From: Clostridiales bacterium
Lineage (GTDB): Bacteria; Bacillota; Clostridia; Lachnospirales; Lachnospiraceae
DNA length: 63,492 nucleotides
NCBI GenBank assembly: GCA_012520645.1
Contig: JAAYNV010000051.1
Coordinates: 1-63,492 of the forward strand
Direction of reading: 5' to 3'
Shown here piece after piece: positions 1 to 9,620 of this stretch (position 1 is the first letter of the stretch; every line of letters starts with the position of its first letter). The notes beneath the pieces were generated by a model. That model searched no databases, was not told where the DNA came from, and saw only the letters and a list, made by a program, of their open reading frames with translations. The position numbers were made by a program, and so were the translations under genes.

Positions 1-129
1 CGTTTTTTACTTTGGTGTCTCCATCTTTCAATGAAGACTGGTTCTGAAAATTTCTTTTCACTATTCTTCTTCAAGAATATCTCTTTCGAATTTTCAGGGT
101 TGCATTGTTGTTCATTTGTCAAGGTACCT

Positions 130-159
130 GATGTTTTCCTGATTTATATAGAAAACATC
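130..159. repeat. Inverted repeat downstream of tRNA-Ser(GGA)
   Basis: The arms GATGTTTTC (130-138) and GAAAACATC (151-159) form a 9-bp AT-rich hairpin just beyond the 3' end of the minus-strand tRNA. There is no clear T-tract on either strand, so it may help 3' processing or be a weak terminator. Nothing else is recognisable in bases 1-162. Confidence 0.35.
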
Positions 160-162
160 AAA

Positions 163-252
163 CGGAGAAGGAGGGATTTGAACCCTCGCGCCGCTATTAA
201 CGACCTGCACCCTTTCCAGGGGTGTCCCTTCGGCCAGCTTGGGTACTTCTCC
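163..252 (-). tRNA. tRNA-Ser(GGA)
   Basis: The minus strand gives a full class II tRNA cloverleaf of 90 nt. The acceptor arms are GGAGAAG and CTTCTCC with G as discriminator. The anticodon stem CACCC/GGGTG encloses the loop CTGGAAA, so the anticodon is GGA. A long variable arm and the GGTTCAAATCC T-arm identify it as serine. CCA is not encoded. Confidence 0.95.
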
Positions 253-302
253 ATAACTAACTGATTACTATTTCTATTTATTCTGCGGAGTGGTATCTCC
301 AG

Positions 303-388
303 CGGAGAGGGTGGGATTCGAACCCACGCGCCCTTGCGGACAAACGGTTTTCAAGACCGCCTCGTTATGACCACTTCGATACCTCTCC
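303..388 (-). tRNA. tRNA-Ser(TGA)
   Basis: This is an 86-nt class II tRNA on the minus strand. The acceptor arms are GGAGAGG and CCTCTCC. The anticodon stem GCGGT/ACCGT holds the loop CTTGAAA, giving anticodon TGA, and the T-arm reads GGTTCGAATCC. It lies 50 nt upstream of tRNA-Ser(GGA), so the two serine tRNAs are probably co-transcribed. CCA is not encoded. Confidence 0.95.
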
Positions 389-503
389 GTTTGTTTTTCG
401 TTTTGCGCCGAACTCAGCAGCGCAAGAATTATTATATTCAAAAAGGTTCCCTGTGTCAACAACTTTTTTAAATTTTTTTGACATATTTTTTTAATTTCCT
501 TTT

Positions 504-1238
504 CTATCGTCCAGAGTCCTTGTTTTTACTGGATTCTTTAAGAAATGCTTCCGCTATTTTGAGATCTTCCGGTGTTGTGATTTTGATATTTTCATAGGAA
601 CCCGGTACCAATTTAACCGGCACGTCCGTAAAGGTTTCCACAACCATCGCATCATCCGTTATCCGAACTCCCTGTTCGGATAAAGTCTCTTCCTTCTGAA
701 TTAATTCACCATAGGCACGGTATACCAGCTGGAAAGAGAAAGCCTGTGGAGTCTGTACCGTCCAGACCAGATCTCTGCGCGGAGTCTGTGCTGCAAAGCC
801 TTTTTCATCTGCCAGCTTAATCGTATCCTTGACCGGCATGCCAACCACGCAGGCACGGCATTCCCGGACTGCATCATAAGCGCGCATAAGCATTTCCTGA
901 TCCAAAAAGGGTCTGGCTCCGTCATGAATAAAAACATAATCCGGAGTCCTCTTTGCCGCCTCTGTTAATCCGGCATATACCGAATGATACCGCTCCTTTC
1001 CTCCTGACACTATCGCTGTCACCTTTTTAAAGCCATAGAATTCCACAATTTCCTTTTTGCAGTATTCACGTTCATTTTCTCCTGTCACGAGAATGACCTC
1101 ATCTACAAAGCTCTCCTCAAATGTTTTCAGTGCATAATAAAGGACCGGATAGTCCCGGATTAGAAGAAACTGCTTCTGCACGCTGCTCTTCATCCGTTTT
1201 CCCTGTCCGGCCGCCAGTACAATGGCTGTTGTTTTCAT
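504..1238 (-). CDS. ispD: 2-C-methyl-D-erythritol 4-phosphate cytidylyltransferase
   Basis: IspD joins CTP to MEP to give CDP-ME in the MEP isoprenoid pathway in the cytoplasm. The N-terminal nucleotide-binding motif AAGQGKRMKSS is present, as are the family signature VFIHDGARPF and the late TVQTPQAF motif. The open frame continues upstream to 1328, but the family begins at MKTTAIVLAAG, so the ATG at 1238 is chosen; the resulting 244 aa is normal for IspD. GGAAAGG lies about 12 nt upstream. tsaD ends 79 nt upstream on the same strand. Confidence 0.93.
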   Translation of the reverse strand: MKTTAIVLAAGQGKRMKSSVQKQFLLIRDYPVLYYALKTFEESFVDEVILVTGENEREYCKKEIVEFYGFKKVTAIVSGGKERYHSVYAGLTEAAKRTPDYVFIHDGARPFLDQEMLMRAYDAVRECRACVVGMPVKDTIKLADEKGFAAQTPRRDLVWTVQTPQAFSFQLVYRAYGELIQKEETLSEQGVRITDDAMVVETFTDVPVKLVPGSYENIKITTPEDLKIAEAFLKESSKNKDSGR

Positions 1239-1317
1239 AGAAATTCGATACCTTTCCGATACCCACCGGTATTCCTGTATAATATCAATGTATGACCGAT
1301 ACTCTAAATATACTTTT

Positions 1318-2343
1318 CTAACGCTCACCCAGTTTCAGATTCGGTACGGCATTGAGATCCATTCCGCTTCTTTCGCCTTTGATATATTCATAATACCCTG
1401 CCACACCGATCATGGCTGCATTGTCCGTACAAAAAATCGGTGATGGATAATAAAACTGTATTTTTTCTTTTGCACAGGCTTTTTCAAAAGCGGCGCGAAG
1501 CGCCGAGTTAGACGCTACCCCTCCTGCGATGGCAAATTTATCATAACCGTATTCTTTAACTGCTGTCAGAGCATGTTCTACCAGCACATCCGTCACAGCC
1601 TTCTGGAAAGAAGCTGCCACATCCGCACGGTTTACTTCCTCTCCCTTCATCTGACAGGAATTCAGGTAGTTCAGCACCGCGGATTTTAAACCGCTGAAAC
1701 TAAAATCATAAACCGAGTCTCCCACCCTGGCGCGCGGAAAGGAAACGGCGTCCGCATTGCCTTCCTTTGCCAGCTTATCAATTTTAGGTCCACCCGGATA
1801 GCCCAGTCCGATGGCACGCGCCACCTTATCAAAGGCTTCACCTGCCGCATCATCCCTTGTTCTTCCAATAATCTCATATTCGCCGTAGTCTTTAACCACA
1901 ACAAGATGTGTATGTCCACCGGAAACCACCAGACATACAAAAGGCGGTTCCAGTTCCTTATTTTCAATAAAGTTGGCGCTGATATGTCCTTCAATATGAT
2001 GAACGCCAACAAGCGGCAGCCCACTGGCAAAGCTGATTGCTTTTGCAGCAGACACACCAACTAAAAGTGCTCCCACCAGTCCCGGTCCATAGGTAACTGC
2101 GATTGCTGTAATATCCGAAAGCTCCACCGAAGCTTCCTCTAATGCTTCCCGAATGACCTGATTGATCTTCTCAATATGCTTGCGGGATGCTATTTCCGGC
2201 ACAACACCACCATAGAGCTTGTGCAGTTCTATCTGGGAAGAAATCACATTGGAGAGTACTTCCCTTCCATTTCTGACTACGGCAGCTGCAGTCTCATCAC
2301 AGGAGCTCTCCACTGCCAGTATTAAAACATCTTCCTTTTCCAT
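1318..2343 (-). CDS. tsaD: tRNA N6-adenosine threonylcarbamoyltransferase TsaD
   Basis: TsaD transfers the threonylcarbamoyl group to A37 of ANN-decoding tRNAs and works with TsaB and TsaE, both encoded a few genes upstream here. The start [12 protein letters not shown], the metal-binding HHIEGH, the ATP-site VSGGHTHLV and the late [12 protein letters not shown] are all visible. The ATG at 2343 follows AGAAGG and gives 341 aa, typical of the family; the open frame to 2403 would add 20 non-conserved residues. Confidence 0.96.
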   Translation of the reverse strand: MEKEDVLILAVESSCDETAAAVVRNGREVLSNVISSQIELHKLYGGVVPEIASRKHIEKINQVIREALEEASVELSDITAIAVTYGPGLVGALLVGVSAAKAISFASGLPLVGVHHIEGHISANFIENKELEPPFVCLVVSGGHTHLVVVKDYGEYEIIGRTRDDAAGEAFDKVARAIGLGYPGGPKIDKLAKEGNADAVSFPRARVGDSVYDFSFSGLKSAVLNYLNSCQMKGEEVNRADVAASFQKAVTDVLVEHALTAVKEYGYDKFAIAGGVASNSALRAAFEKACAKEKIQFYYPSPIFCTDNAAMIGVAGYYEYIKGERSGMDLNAVPNLKLGER

Positions 2344-2378
2344 GTTCCATCCTTCTGTGTTCAATCTTCTGATTTCCA

Positions 2379-2978
2379 TTAATCCTCTTTGACCAGATCC
2401 CATCCGAGAATCTTCCAGCGTCCGTTTTCTGCCCTGCGCAGAACAAAAATCTCACGGCTATAGGTCATATCCTTACCCTGACGGATATGATACGTGCAGT
2501 ATATTCTGGCACACTCCCTGCCCTCTTCCGTATAGTACTCCACTTCCGTGCTTGCCGGCAGAGTATAGCTGGATATTTTAATAGAATGCTGGTTAAAGTC
2601 CTCTATATCTTCTCTCAGGTTCGGAATATACTTTTCATCCGTATTGTATTCATTCAGTTCTTCATCATAAAGTTCCCTTGCACGGGCACCCAGCTGTTCG
2701 ATCTGCTCATCCGTCAGTTTTTCATTATAAAATGTCTGGGTCAGTTCGCTGTAGTATTTGATCACTTCCTTCGGGGTCGGAGGATAATCCGTCTCCATAT
2801 TCCGAAGCAGTACTTCCTGAACTGCCGTAAGCTTTTCTGCTTCTTCTCCTGTCTTTGACGGATTCAACCGATTGGACAGGTAAAAATAATAGCAAAGCAG
2901 CATACAGGCAAGCACTATAAAAATAATCAAACCCTTTATTCCCTTAAATTCAAATTTTGCTCTTCTTTGTCTCTCCAT
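2379..2978 (-). CDS. Membrane-anchored hypothetical protein (DUF6715-like)
   Basis: This 199-aa protein has a short basic N-terminus, one membrane segment at about residues 13-33 ([17 protein letters not shown]), and a hydrophilic domain expected outside the membrane. It resembles the Lachnospiraceae family I know as DUF6715, which has no assigned function; that assignment is from memory. The start at 2978 is preceded by AAAGGGGATG. It ends 35 nt before tsaD and begins 34 nt after the MBL gene, so it belongs to the same minus-strand run. Confidence 0.75.
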   Translation of the reverse strand: MERQRRAKFEFKGIKGLIIFIVLACMLLCYYFYLSNRLNPSKTGEEAEKLTAVQEVLLRNMETDYPPTPKEVIKYYSELTQTFYNEKLTDEQIEQLGARARELYDEELNEYNTDEKYIPNLREDIEDFNQHSIKISSYTLPASTEVEYYTEEGRECARIYCTYHIRQGKDMTYSREIFVLRRAENGRWKILGWDLVKED

Positions 2979-3012
2979 CCCGACATCCCCTTTCTTTTGT
3001 TCCGCTATACCA

Positions 3013-3933
3013 TTAAGTCTCTGTGTCATCTTCAAACTTAAGTTCTATGCTCTTGCCGTCTTTTCCAGCTTCTGCGCGATTAAAAATTTTTTTGACGGCA
3101 TCCATATATTCCTCCGCCTTTACCAAAGACGGGCTGTAATGAGTCAGCCACATTCGTTTCGGTGCTGCCTTTCTGGCAAGCTCTGCCGCCTCGTAAAAGG
3201 TCATATGCTTATATTCTTTTGCTTTGGCTTTTTTGTCCGGCTCTCCGTACATGCCCTCACAAATAAAAAGATCCGCATCCTGTGCATTCCTTACAATACT
3301 TTCTGTCGGTCTGGTATCCGTACAATAGGTCACATGTATGCCCTTTCTGACAGGACCAAGCACCATATCCGGCGTAAGCGTCCTGTCACCGTCCAGAATC
3401 GTTTCCCCCTTCTGCAGACGGCTCCAATATTTCCGGTCGATTGCCAGTTCCGCCGCCTTTTCCGGCTGGAATTTACCAGCGTGCCCGATCTTGATATTGT
3501 AACCATAGCAAACGACATTATGATTCACCCGGAATGCCTCAATCGTAAGTCCGTCAAAATGAAAACTCTGCTCACTTTCTGTAAGCTCTTTAAAACGTAT
3601 TTCAAAAGGAAGCTCCGGCGCAATCACACGCAGGGAATTTACCACCCGTTCCAGTCCCTTCGGTCCGATCATCAAAAGCGGTTCTGTCCGTTCTGCATTG
3701 CCCATCGTCAGAAGCATGCCCGGCAGTCCGCTGATATGATCCGCATGGTAATGGGTAAAACACATGATGTCAATCGGCTTAGGACTCCACCCCTTCTTTT
3801 TCATGGCAACCTGCGTGCCTTCTCCACAGTCAATCAAAACACTTTTTCCATTGTAACGTACCATAAGAGCCGTCAGCCACCTGTAAGGCAACGGCATCAT
3901 TCCTCCGGTTCCAAGTAAACATACATCTAACAT
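3013..3933 (-). CDS. MBL-fold hydrolase, ribonuclease Z family
   Basis: The metallo-beta-lactamase motif THYHADHISGLPG (about residues 59-71) binds the two zinc ions. Further ligands are the histidine in FRVNHNV, the aspartate in YCTDTRP and the final LTHYSPS. The 306-aa length and the GTGGMMPLP start fit RNase Z, which trims tRNA 3' ends; here CCA is not encoded in the nearby tRNAs, consistent with a need for it. The ATG at 3933 has GAGGA upstream. An arylsulfatase-type relative is possible. Confidence 0.85.
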   Translation of the reverse strand: MLDVCLLGTGGMMPLPYRWLTALMVRYNGKSVLIDCGEGTQVAMKKKGWSPKPIDIMCFTHYHADHISGLPGMLLTMGNAERTEPLLMIGPKGLERVVNSLRVIAPELPFEIRFKELTESEQSFHFDGLTIEAFRVNHNVVCYGYNIKIGHAGKFQPEKAAELAIDRKYWSRLQKGETILDGDRTLTPDMVLGPVRKGIHVTYCTDTRPTESIVRNAQDADLFICEGMYGEPDKKAKAKEYKHMTFYEAAELARKAAPKRMWLTHYSPSLVKAEEYMDAVKKIFNRAEAGKDGKSIELKFEDDTET

Positions 3934-3948
3934 GAACAATCCTCAATT

Positions 3949-4197
3949 CTATAATAGTTCCGTTTCTTCCTCTTCCGTCACCGGAATCCGGAACGCACGG
4001 ATCATTTTTTCATAACACGCTTCACACAGATCAAAATGATGGTTCATTCCGTCCCTGCTGTTAAAATAACCAAAAACGATATCCATATGAATACAGTCCT
4101 CTTTCACAATACCATTTTCAGCCTGAAACGTTCTGCCACATTGATTGCAGATTACCTCCCTCAGTTCCTTTTTCCTTTCATCCGTATAATTTCTCAT
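3949..4197 (-). CDS. Small zinc-ribbon protein
   Basis: This is an 82-aa protein with CNQCG near residue 18 and CEACYEKM near residue 59, two CxxC knuckles that could bind one zinc. The start at 4197 has a strong GGAGGAGA eight bases upstream; the longer open frame to 4359 is not conserved-looking and covers the region behind rimI. No function can be assigned. It sits between rimI and the RNase Z-like gene on the same strand. Confidence 0.7.
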   Translation of the reverse strand: MRNYTDERKKELREVICNQCGRTFQAENGIVKEDCIHMDIVFGYFNSRDGMNHHFDLCEACYEKMIRAFRIPVTEEEETELL

Positions 4198-4359
4198 TCC
4201 ATGTCTCCTCCCTGTCAGCCTTCTGACGCACTGTTCCATGGTTTCATTATAACGGCTGTCCCTGAAAATGCCCGTGGTAATTGCTGTCAAACACCTGGAT
4301 TTCAAAGTTCTGCTGCCAGTATTTATCCCTGCCAAAACGTCCTTATCAGAGAATCCCAT

Positions 4360-4791
4360 TCAGTGTTTCCACATAATAAACGCATCCTCTTTCGGTCTGC
4401 TGTAAAAACCCGATCTGACTCCTTCCGTCTTAAAGCCCAGCTTTTCATATAACCTGACTGCCGCAAGGTTACTGCTTCGCACTTCCAATGTAAAGTCTGT
4501 CATTCCCATCTGCATGCCTTCATCCAACAGCCGTCTTAACAAATTCTCCGCAATACCTTTTCTGCGGCAGGAAGCATGGACTGAAACGTTCGTAATCTCT
4601 CCTTCTCCCAAGAGATTCCGCACCCCGCAGCACCCAATAATATTTTCATCCTCTTCTGCCACAAGATACAAAACATCTTTATCCTCTGCTGCCTTTTCAA
4701 AGTCCTTGGCTTTCCACGGCTGGGAAAAATTGGCGGCTTCTAATTCTGCAACTTTTCCTGCATCATCTGCAAGCATCCTTCGTATTATCAT
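4360..4791 (-). CDS. rimI: Ribosomal-protein-alanine N-acetyltransferase RimI
   Basis: This is a 143-aa GNAT enzyme. The acetyl-CoA loop is seen as SCRRKGIAENLL and the C-terminal NLAAVRLYEKLGF is typical of RimI, which acetylates the N-terminus of ribosomal protein S18. Its start overlaps the tsaB stop by 4 bp (4788-4791), indicating translational coupling; the tsaE-tsaB-rimI-tsaD order is common in Firmicutes. Confidence 0.93.
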   Translation of the reverse strand: MIIRRMLADDAGKVAELEAANFSQPWKAKDFEKAAEDKDVLYLVAEEDENIIGCCGVRNLLGEGEITNVSVHASCRRKGIAENLLRRLLDEGMQMGMTDFTLEVRSSNLAAVRLYEKLGFKTEGVRSGFYSRPKEDAFIMWKH

Positions 4792-5537
4792 CCTCGACTC
4801 TCCGCTTCCTGTCTTTCTCTCTCTGCCTGGGAAAGACGCAGGTAATCCGGCGCATGTTCTTCCGCTGTCTGCACTTTTCCTTCTCTATAAAAAATCTCTG
4901 CCAGCGTTGCAACGGCGCCAGCGCGCTGTCGGTTCATATGCGCCGGTGTAAAGGAATATGGCACCTGCATAATTTCCTTCAGCCTTTCTGCAAAGACCGG
5001 AACACCGTCTCCCAAAAAAGTGACTTTCTTCTGCAATCCGTTCAGCTCCTGCGCAATCTCTTCAATCGCTACCGCACACTGTGCTCTGACAATCTGCATC
5101 TCATAGGTCTGACCCAGCCGGATTTCTTCCGCCGACGGATTTTCTTTTTTGTGATACTCATAAATGCCCGTATAAACCTGTCCTCTTCTGGCATCCATGA
5201 TCGGACAGATCAGCCCGTCATTTCCATATAATACATATGCCAGGGCATCCACCGTCGGAACGGCAATAATCGGACAGTTTAATGCAAGCCCAAGTCCTTT
5301 GGCGGTTGCCGAGCCAATCCGCAGTCCGGTAAAGGAACCTGGTCCTGCTGCCACGGCAATGGCATCCAACGTTCGCAGATCCAGTTCTGTAATCTCCCGA
5401 ATCTTTTCAAGCATCGGAAGCAGGGTCTGGGAATGTGTCTTTTTATAATTCATCGTAAACTCTGCAACCAGAATATCATCCTCCACTACTGCCGCAGATG
5501 CCACCAGTCCTGAACTGTCCAAAGCTAATATCTTCAT
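4788..5537 (-). CDS. tsaB: tRNA threonylcarbamoyladenosine biosynthesis protein TsaB
   Basis: TsaB is the inactive TsaD paralogue that holds TsaD in the t6A complex. It begins MKILALDSSG, carries AVAAGPGSFTGLRIG (about residues 64-78) and an ASKH-type fold over 249 aa. The ATG at 5537 lies 9 nt after GGGAGAAAAG; the open frame to 5657 only adds sequence from the tsaE tail. It follows tsaE by 22 nt and overlaps rimI. Confidence 0.94.
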   Translation of the reverse strand: MKILALDSSGLVASAAVVEDDILVAEFTMNYKKTHSQTLLPMLEKIREITELDLRTLDAIAVAAGPGSFTGLRIGSATAKGLGLALNCPIIAVPTVDALAYVLYGNDGLICPIMDARRGQVYTGIYEYHKKENPSAEEIRLGQTYEMQIVRAQCAVAIEEIAQELNGLQKKVTFLGDGVPVFAERLKEIMQVPYSFTPAHMNRQRAGAVATLAEIFYREGKVQTAEEHAPDYLRLSQAERERQEAESRG

Positions 5538-5559
5538 GTTTCTTTTCTCCCAAATCCTT

Positions 5560-6009
5560 TTATTCGATATTTTCGATTGTGATTCTCCGGTAATCAAACC
5601 CTTTTTCCAGATTTTTTTCGATTTCAATACGGGTGTGCTTCTTCGGAATGATCTCACGGATCAGATCCGCCCATTCAATAAAGGCAACGCCTTCCCCGTA
5701 AAAATAATCCTCATAGCCGATTTCATCCATTTCCTCCACATCTCCGATGCGGTATACATCAAAATGATAAAATGGCAGCCTGCCTTCTTCATAAACCTGA
5801 ACGATCGTAAACGTTGGTGAACTCACCGGCTCTTTTATCCCAAGTCCGGCTGCAACACCTTGTGTAAAAACCGTTTTCCCTACTCCCAGATCACCGACCA
5901 GGGTATAGACATCTCCTGCCTTTGCCTCTTTGCCCAGTTGTTTGCCCAGTTCATAGGTCTCTTCCGGAGAGTTGGTTTCTATTATGAGTACTTCTTTGCT
6001 TCTCTTCAT
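5560..6009 (-). CDS. tsaE: tRNA threonylcarbamoyladenosine biosynthesis ATPase TsaE
   Basis: TsaE is the ATPase that recycles the TsaB-TsaD complex. The P-loop GDLGVGKT is visible, followed by SSPTFTIV and the C-terminal FIEWADLI. The ATG at 6009 has AAGGA about 13 nt upstream; a GTG at 6048, directly after the stop of the upstream gene, would add 13 residues and cannot be excluded. Length is about 149 aa, normal for the family. Confidence 0.93.
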   Translation of the reverse strand: MKRSKEVLIIETNSPEETYELGKQLGKEAKAGDVYTLVGDLGVGKTVFTQGVAAGLGIKEPVSSPTFTIVQVYEEGRLPFYHFDVYRIGDVEEMDEIGYEDYFYGEGVAFIEWADLIREIIPKKHTRIEIEKNLEKGFDYRRITIENIE

Positions 6010-6048
6010 AATGATAGTGTTTTCCTTGTAAATATATTTCTTTTTCAC

Positions 6049-6528
6049 CTATGCCCTGATTTTTACCCTGGCTGGCGGCATATGGGTAGAAATCATCCCG
6101 ATTAACGGGGAAAGCTTTTCTCCCAGATCGCGTTTGGGAAAAATAAATGCGTTGACACGCGAGGTGTATAAAATAATACTGCGGCTTGTGGATACCGCCC
6201 GGTACATCTCTTCCCATCCGGTAAACGCCTGTGATTCCCCCTGGGAAACCTCTACTCCCGCATCTGTCATTTTATAATGCAGCGGCTCTTGAAACGCCGG
6301 TGTCATTGCTGCCTGCTTTTTTGCCTTCAAAAACAGACTTGCCGGCAAATACAGAAGAAGTACACAGCCTAAAATCAGATAAAGGACACCCCTTCCCATA
6401 AAAAAGCAGCAGACCAAAAGTGCCCCGACTGCTGTTCCAAGCAGCCCGGACGCACTGTAATACGTATGACGCATCATATAATCATACAGTGCGGCGGCAT
6501 CTATTTTTACATTATATTCTAATTCCAT
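6049..6528 (-). CDS. YcxB-like membrane protein
   Basis: This 159-aa protein has two adjacent membrane segments (about residues 29-65, LLGTAVGALLVCCFF and LYLILGCVLLLYL). A C-terminal soluble part contains GWEEMYRAVST and AFIFPKRDL, the arrangement of YcxB-like proteins, whose function is unknown. The start at 6528 follows AGAAAGGCG. Its stop abuts the possible GTG start of tsaE, so it heads the tsaE-tsaB-rimI run. Confidence 0.72.
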   Translation of the reverse strand: MELEYNVKIDAAALYDYMMRHTYYSASGLLGTAVGALLVCCFFMGRGVLYLILGCVLLLYLPASLFLKAKKQAAMTPAFQEPLHYKMTDAGVEVSQGESQAFTGWEEMYRAVSTSRSIILYTSRVNAFIFPKRDLGEKLSPLIGMISTHMPPARVKIRA

Positions 6529-6630
6529 GCAATTTTTCGCCTTTCTGTCCAAATGTTTGTCTAAAGTCATTATAACGGTTACTTAGGTCAAATTCAATAA
6601 AAGTTCCCGAAAAAAAGGTATCATAAAATC

Positions 6631-6668
6631 AAAAAAAACAAAATCAGGAGCACACACCGGTGCTCCCA
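6631..6668 (-). terminator. Rho-independent terminator of the MacB-type export operon
   Basis: On the minus strand GGAGCAC and GTGCTCC form a 7-bp stem with a short loop, followed by a T-rich tract (TTTTGTTTTTTTT). It lies 20 nt beyond the permease stop. Confidence 0.85.
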
Positions 6669-6688
6669 ATCCTGTTCACAATACAGTT

Positions 6689-7915
6689 CTATTCATGGCG
6701 AAGTGCTTCAATCGGACTTAACTTTGCTGCTTTTTTCGCCGGATATATTCCAAAGAAGATACCGACTGCAGAAGAAAAGACGGATGCTCCCAGTACAGTG
6801 GTAAGTCTTACCTGCGGTGCCACTCCAATCAGGGCACAGACTCCGTATGCACCCAGGATTCCTAGAATGATGCCTATGATTCCGCCTAACAGAGTAATGA
6901 TTGCTGACTCCGATAAAAATTGCAGTAAGATGGACCCGGTACGTGCCCCAAGTGATTTGCGGATACCGATTTCTCTGGTCCGCTCAGTCACGGATACAAG
7001 CATGATATTCATGACACCGATTCCGCCGACTAACAGAGAAATTGCCGCAACGAATACGATAAAGAGGGTGATTCCTCCAAGAATCGTATCATACTGGTCA
7101 ATATAGGTATTCATATTTTGTACATTGATCAGATTTTCACCACGGATACCATGCCGTGTTTCCAGAATGCTCACGGACTTTCTGGCAATATCCGATGCCT
7201 GTGAGGGATCCTCACAAAAGATTGCTACATCATTAAAATTATCCACATAATAGCCATAGGCTGATCCCATGACACTGAGCGGTATATCGATCATCAGATT
7301 ATCTCCGTACATCATTCCTCCAAGCAGGGAAGCTTCATTGTCCTTCCGGATACCGATGATCGTAAAGTCCTGACTCATTCCATATACGCTGATCGTTATG
7401 GTCATTCCAAGAACATCCGAAGTACCAAACAGCTTCCTGGCAGAAGATTCCGGTATGACGCACACCTTGTTTGCTGCATAATAATCGCTCTCGTTAAAAT
7501 ATCGTCCGGCTATAATGGGTTCCTTGTTATAATACTGAAATGCCTGCGTTCCACCATAGATGATCGCATCAAACTGTCCCTTTCTTCCGCTGGCAGCTCC
7601 CCATGTACCAAAGACCGGGGAGACCCCTTTGATATGATCCACCTTATCGGCAACCGCCTCCAGATCATCCATCGTAAATTCCAGATAATCGCTGTTATCC
7701 TTGTTGTTACTGTTATCTACGTAAAGCTCGATCATACCACCCGCCATATCATTCAATTCACCGTTGATCTGGCTTTTGACACCATTACCGATGGATATGA
7801 CCATAATGACCGAGGAAATACCGATGATGATTCCCAGCATAGTCAGAACCGAACGCCCTTTATTGCTTTTGATATTCATCAGAGCGATTTTGATATATTC
7901 CCATACCTGTGACAT
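6689..7915 (-). CDS. MacB/FtsX-type ABC transporter permease
   Basis: This 408-aa protein has the MacB layout. An N-terminal membrane helix (about 22-45, SVLTMLGIIIGISSVIMV) is followed by a large extracytoplasmic domain to about residue 280. Three C-terminal helices form the FtsX domain, with TERTREIGIRKSLGA between the first two. AAGGAGCG precedes the ATG. It ends the ATPase, adaptor, permease operon. Such systems export peptides or antimicrobials; the substrate is not visible from the sequence. Confidence 0.92.
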   Translation of the reverse strand: MSQVWEYIKIALMNIKSNKGRSVLTMLGIIIGISSVIMVISIGNGVKSQINGELNDMAGGMIELYVDNSNNKDNSDYLEFTMDDLEAVADKVDHIKGVSPVFGTWGAASGRKGQFDAIIYGGTQAFQYYNKEPIIAGRYFNESDYYAANKVCVIPESSARKLFGTSDVLGMTITISVYGMSQDFTIIGIRKDNEASLLGGMMYGDNLMIDIPLSVMGSAYGYYVDNFNDVAIFCEDPSQASDIARKSVSILETRHGIRGENLINVQNMNTYIDQYDTILGGITLFIVFVAAISLLVGGIGVMNIMLVSVTERTREIGIRKSLGARTGSILLQFLSESAIITLLGGIIGIILGILGAYGVCALIGVAPQVRLTTVLGASVFSSAVGIFFGIYPAKKAAKLSPIEALRHE

Positions 7916-7930
7916 ATGTTTCGCTCCTTT

Positions 7931-9532
7931 TTATTCTTCTGTTCCGGCATTTTCATTTTCTGACGCTTCTGTCACCTGTTCAGCTGTTTCTGTCGTTTCC
8001 TCTGTCAGCATGGCTGTAACCGGCATTCCCTCTGTAATGTTTGTCGTGTCGGTAATGACCTGATCGCCTTCTGAGAGGCCTTCCAGTACTTCTACATACA
8101 GGTCAGAAGCAATTCCTGTTTTCAGACGCTTTTTCACCACAGTTTCATTCTCGATCACATAGCAGAAATCGCCATCCTTATCCGCTCCTACTACCTCCAC
8201 CGGAATCAGCAGTGCATTTTCCGCCTTATTCGTATGGACCTTAACCTTTGCTTCTACTCCCAGATAAATATAATCATCCGGGTTTTCGATATGTACCTCT
8301 GCGCCTACCACCGGTGTCCCGGAAGATCCTGTGGTTGCCATACGGTTGATCTTTGTTACCTTACCTTCATAAGTATGTCCGGAAATGTTCACTTCTGCAG
8401 TCTGTAAAAGCGCAATCTTTTCCAGATCATATTTCGAAACATTGATGGTTACCTTGACCTGATCACTGCTTTCCAGTTTCAGAATTGCAGTTTCCGGTGT
8501 CGCAAGGGAACCGTCCTGAACTGACAGTTCTGTCACAATTCCATTAAAATCTGCCGTCACCCCGCCGAGCGCTTCCGCCAGATCCTTATCGGCTTCATCC
8601 AGTGCCAGTTTCTGAAGCTGATGGTCGGCACTCAGTTTTCCCTTTTCATACGGATTTAACACCTGCGGTTCTGCACTATCCCGAATGCTCTCCTGCTTTG
8701 CTTTGAAATCCTCCAGATCAGTCAGCTTGTTCTTCTGATCGACAATCGCCCGCTCCACCTGTGTCAGTTCCACATCCTCATCCAAAAGCTTTAATTCCAG
8801 ATTCAGTCTTTCCTGCTCATTCTGTGCGTGCTCTAAAGACTGCAAAACACCTTCTCCGATTTTACGTCCCTCAGATGCTGCCACAGCCTGCTCTTCATTT
8901 AAGGAATTGATTTCCTTCTGTACCACATACTGTTCATGATAGATATCCACCTTCTTACGGCTGATATCATCTTCCAGCCAGCTTTCGCACTGTTTGATAT
9001 ATTCCTTCTGGGAATAAATCATAGGCTCCACATTCATCAGATTATTCTGTGCATCCACGTATTTCTGTTCCTGAATCTGACTGTCATACATCTGCCCTGC
9101 ATAACCGTTGCTGCTGGACTTTGCCTGCAGCTCAGCCTGCTTCTGCTTATACTCGGCAATTTCAGTATTATATTCCATTAAGAGATCACCCTCTTTTACC
9201 GCATCCCCCAGACTGACCTTCAGATTTTTAACGGCTACCTCAGCCGGCGGGAAATAGGCTTTGGATATCTCACTCTGCACCGTACCGCTGGTACTCAGAC
9301 TCTCTTCAATATCTCCTCTGACAACCGATACAGCAGCGACCGGGAATTTGGCATTCTTAGCTGCTACGTTTCCATAGACAATTACACCGATTACCAAAAC
9401 TGCCACGCCTCCTAAAATACAGCGTTTTACAATTTTCTTATTCTGGGGCTTCTTAGCCTTCTTTGCTTTTTTTCTGTCTGTCGTCTCTAATCCGTTTTCT
9501 GTGATTGATTCGATTTTATCTTTTTTTCTCAT
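7931..9532 (-). CDS. HlyD/MacA-type efflux adaptor
   Basis: This is the membrane-fusion subunit of the neighbouring ABC exporter. After a very basic N-terminus there is one membrane helix (about residues 35-55), then a barrel-sandwich half (AVSVVRGDIEESLSTSGTV). A long coiled coil (about 120-320) and the returning lipoyl/beta-barrel part (DFNGIVTELSV, LIPVEVV) follow. The ATG at 9532 follows AGGTGGAG; earlier in-frame codons to 9715 read into the ATPase gene. The extreme C-terminus is acidic and low-complexity (EETTETAEQVTEASENENAG). Confidence 0.9.
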   Translation of the reverse strand: MRKKDKIESITENGLETTDRKKAKKAKKPQNKKIVKRCILGGVAVLVIGVIVYGNVAAKNAKFPVAAVSVVRGDIEESLSTSGTVQSEISKAYFPPAEVAVKNLKVSLGDAVKEGDLLMEYNTEIAEYKQKQAELQAKSSSNGYAGQMYDSQIQEQKYVDAQNNLMNVEPMIYSQKEYIKQCESWLEDDISRKKVDIYHEQYVVQKEINSLNEEQAVAASEGRKIGEGVLQSLEHAQNEQERLNLELKLLDEDVELTQVERAIVDQKNKLTDLEDFKAKQESIRDSAEPQVLNPYEKGKLSADHQLQKLALDEADKDLAEALGGVTADFNGIVTELSVQDGSLATPETAILKLESSDQVKVTINVSKYDLEKIALLQTAEVNISGHTYEGKVTKINRMATTGSSGTPVVGAEVHIENPDDYIYLGVEAKVKVHTNKAENALLIPVEVVGADKDGDFCYVIENETVVKKRLKTGIASDLYVEVLEGLSEGDQVITDTTNITEGMPVTAMLTEETTETAEQVTEASENENAGTEE

Positions 9533-9620
9533 CTCTATCTCCACCTCTTTATGATTCTGCTGTTTCCAGCTCCTTTTCATTTTCGCTTTGTTTCGTGCTG
9601 CAACATCCAGCCGATACAAA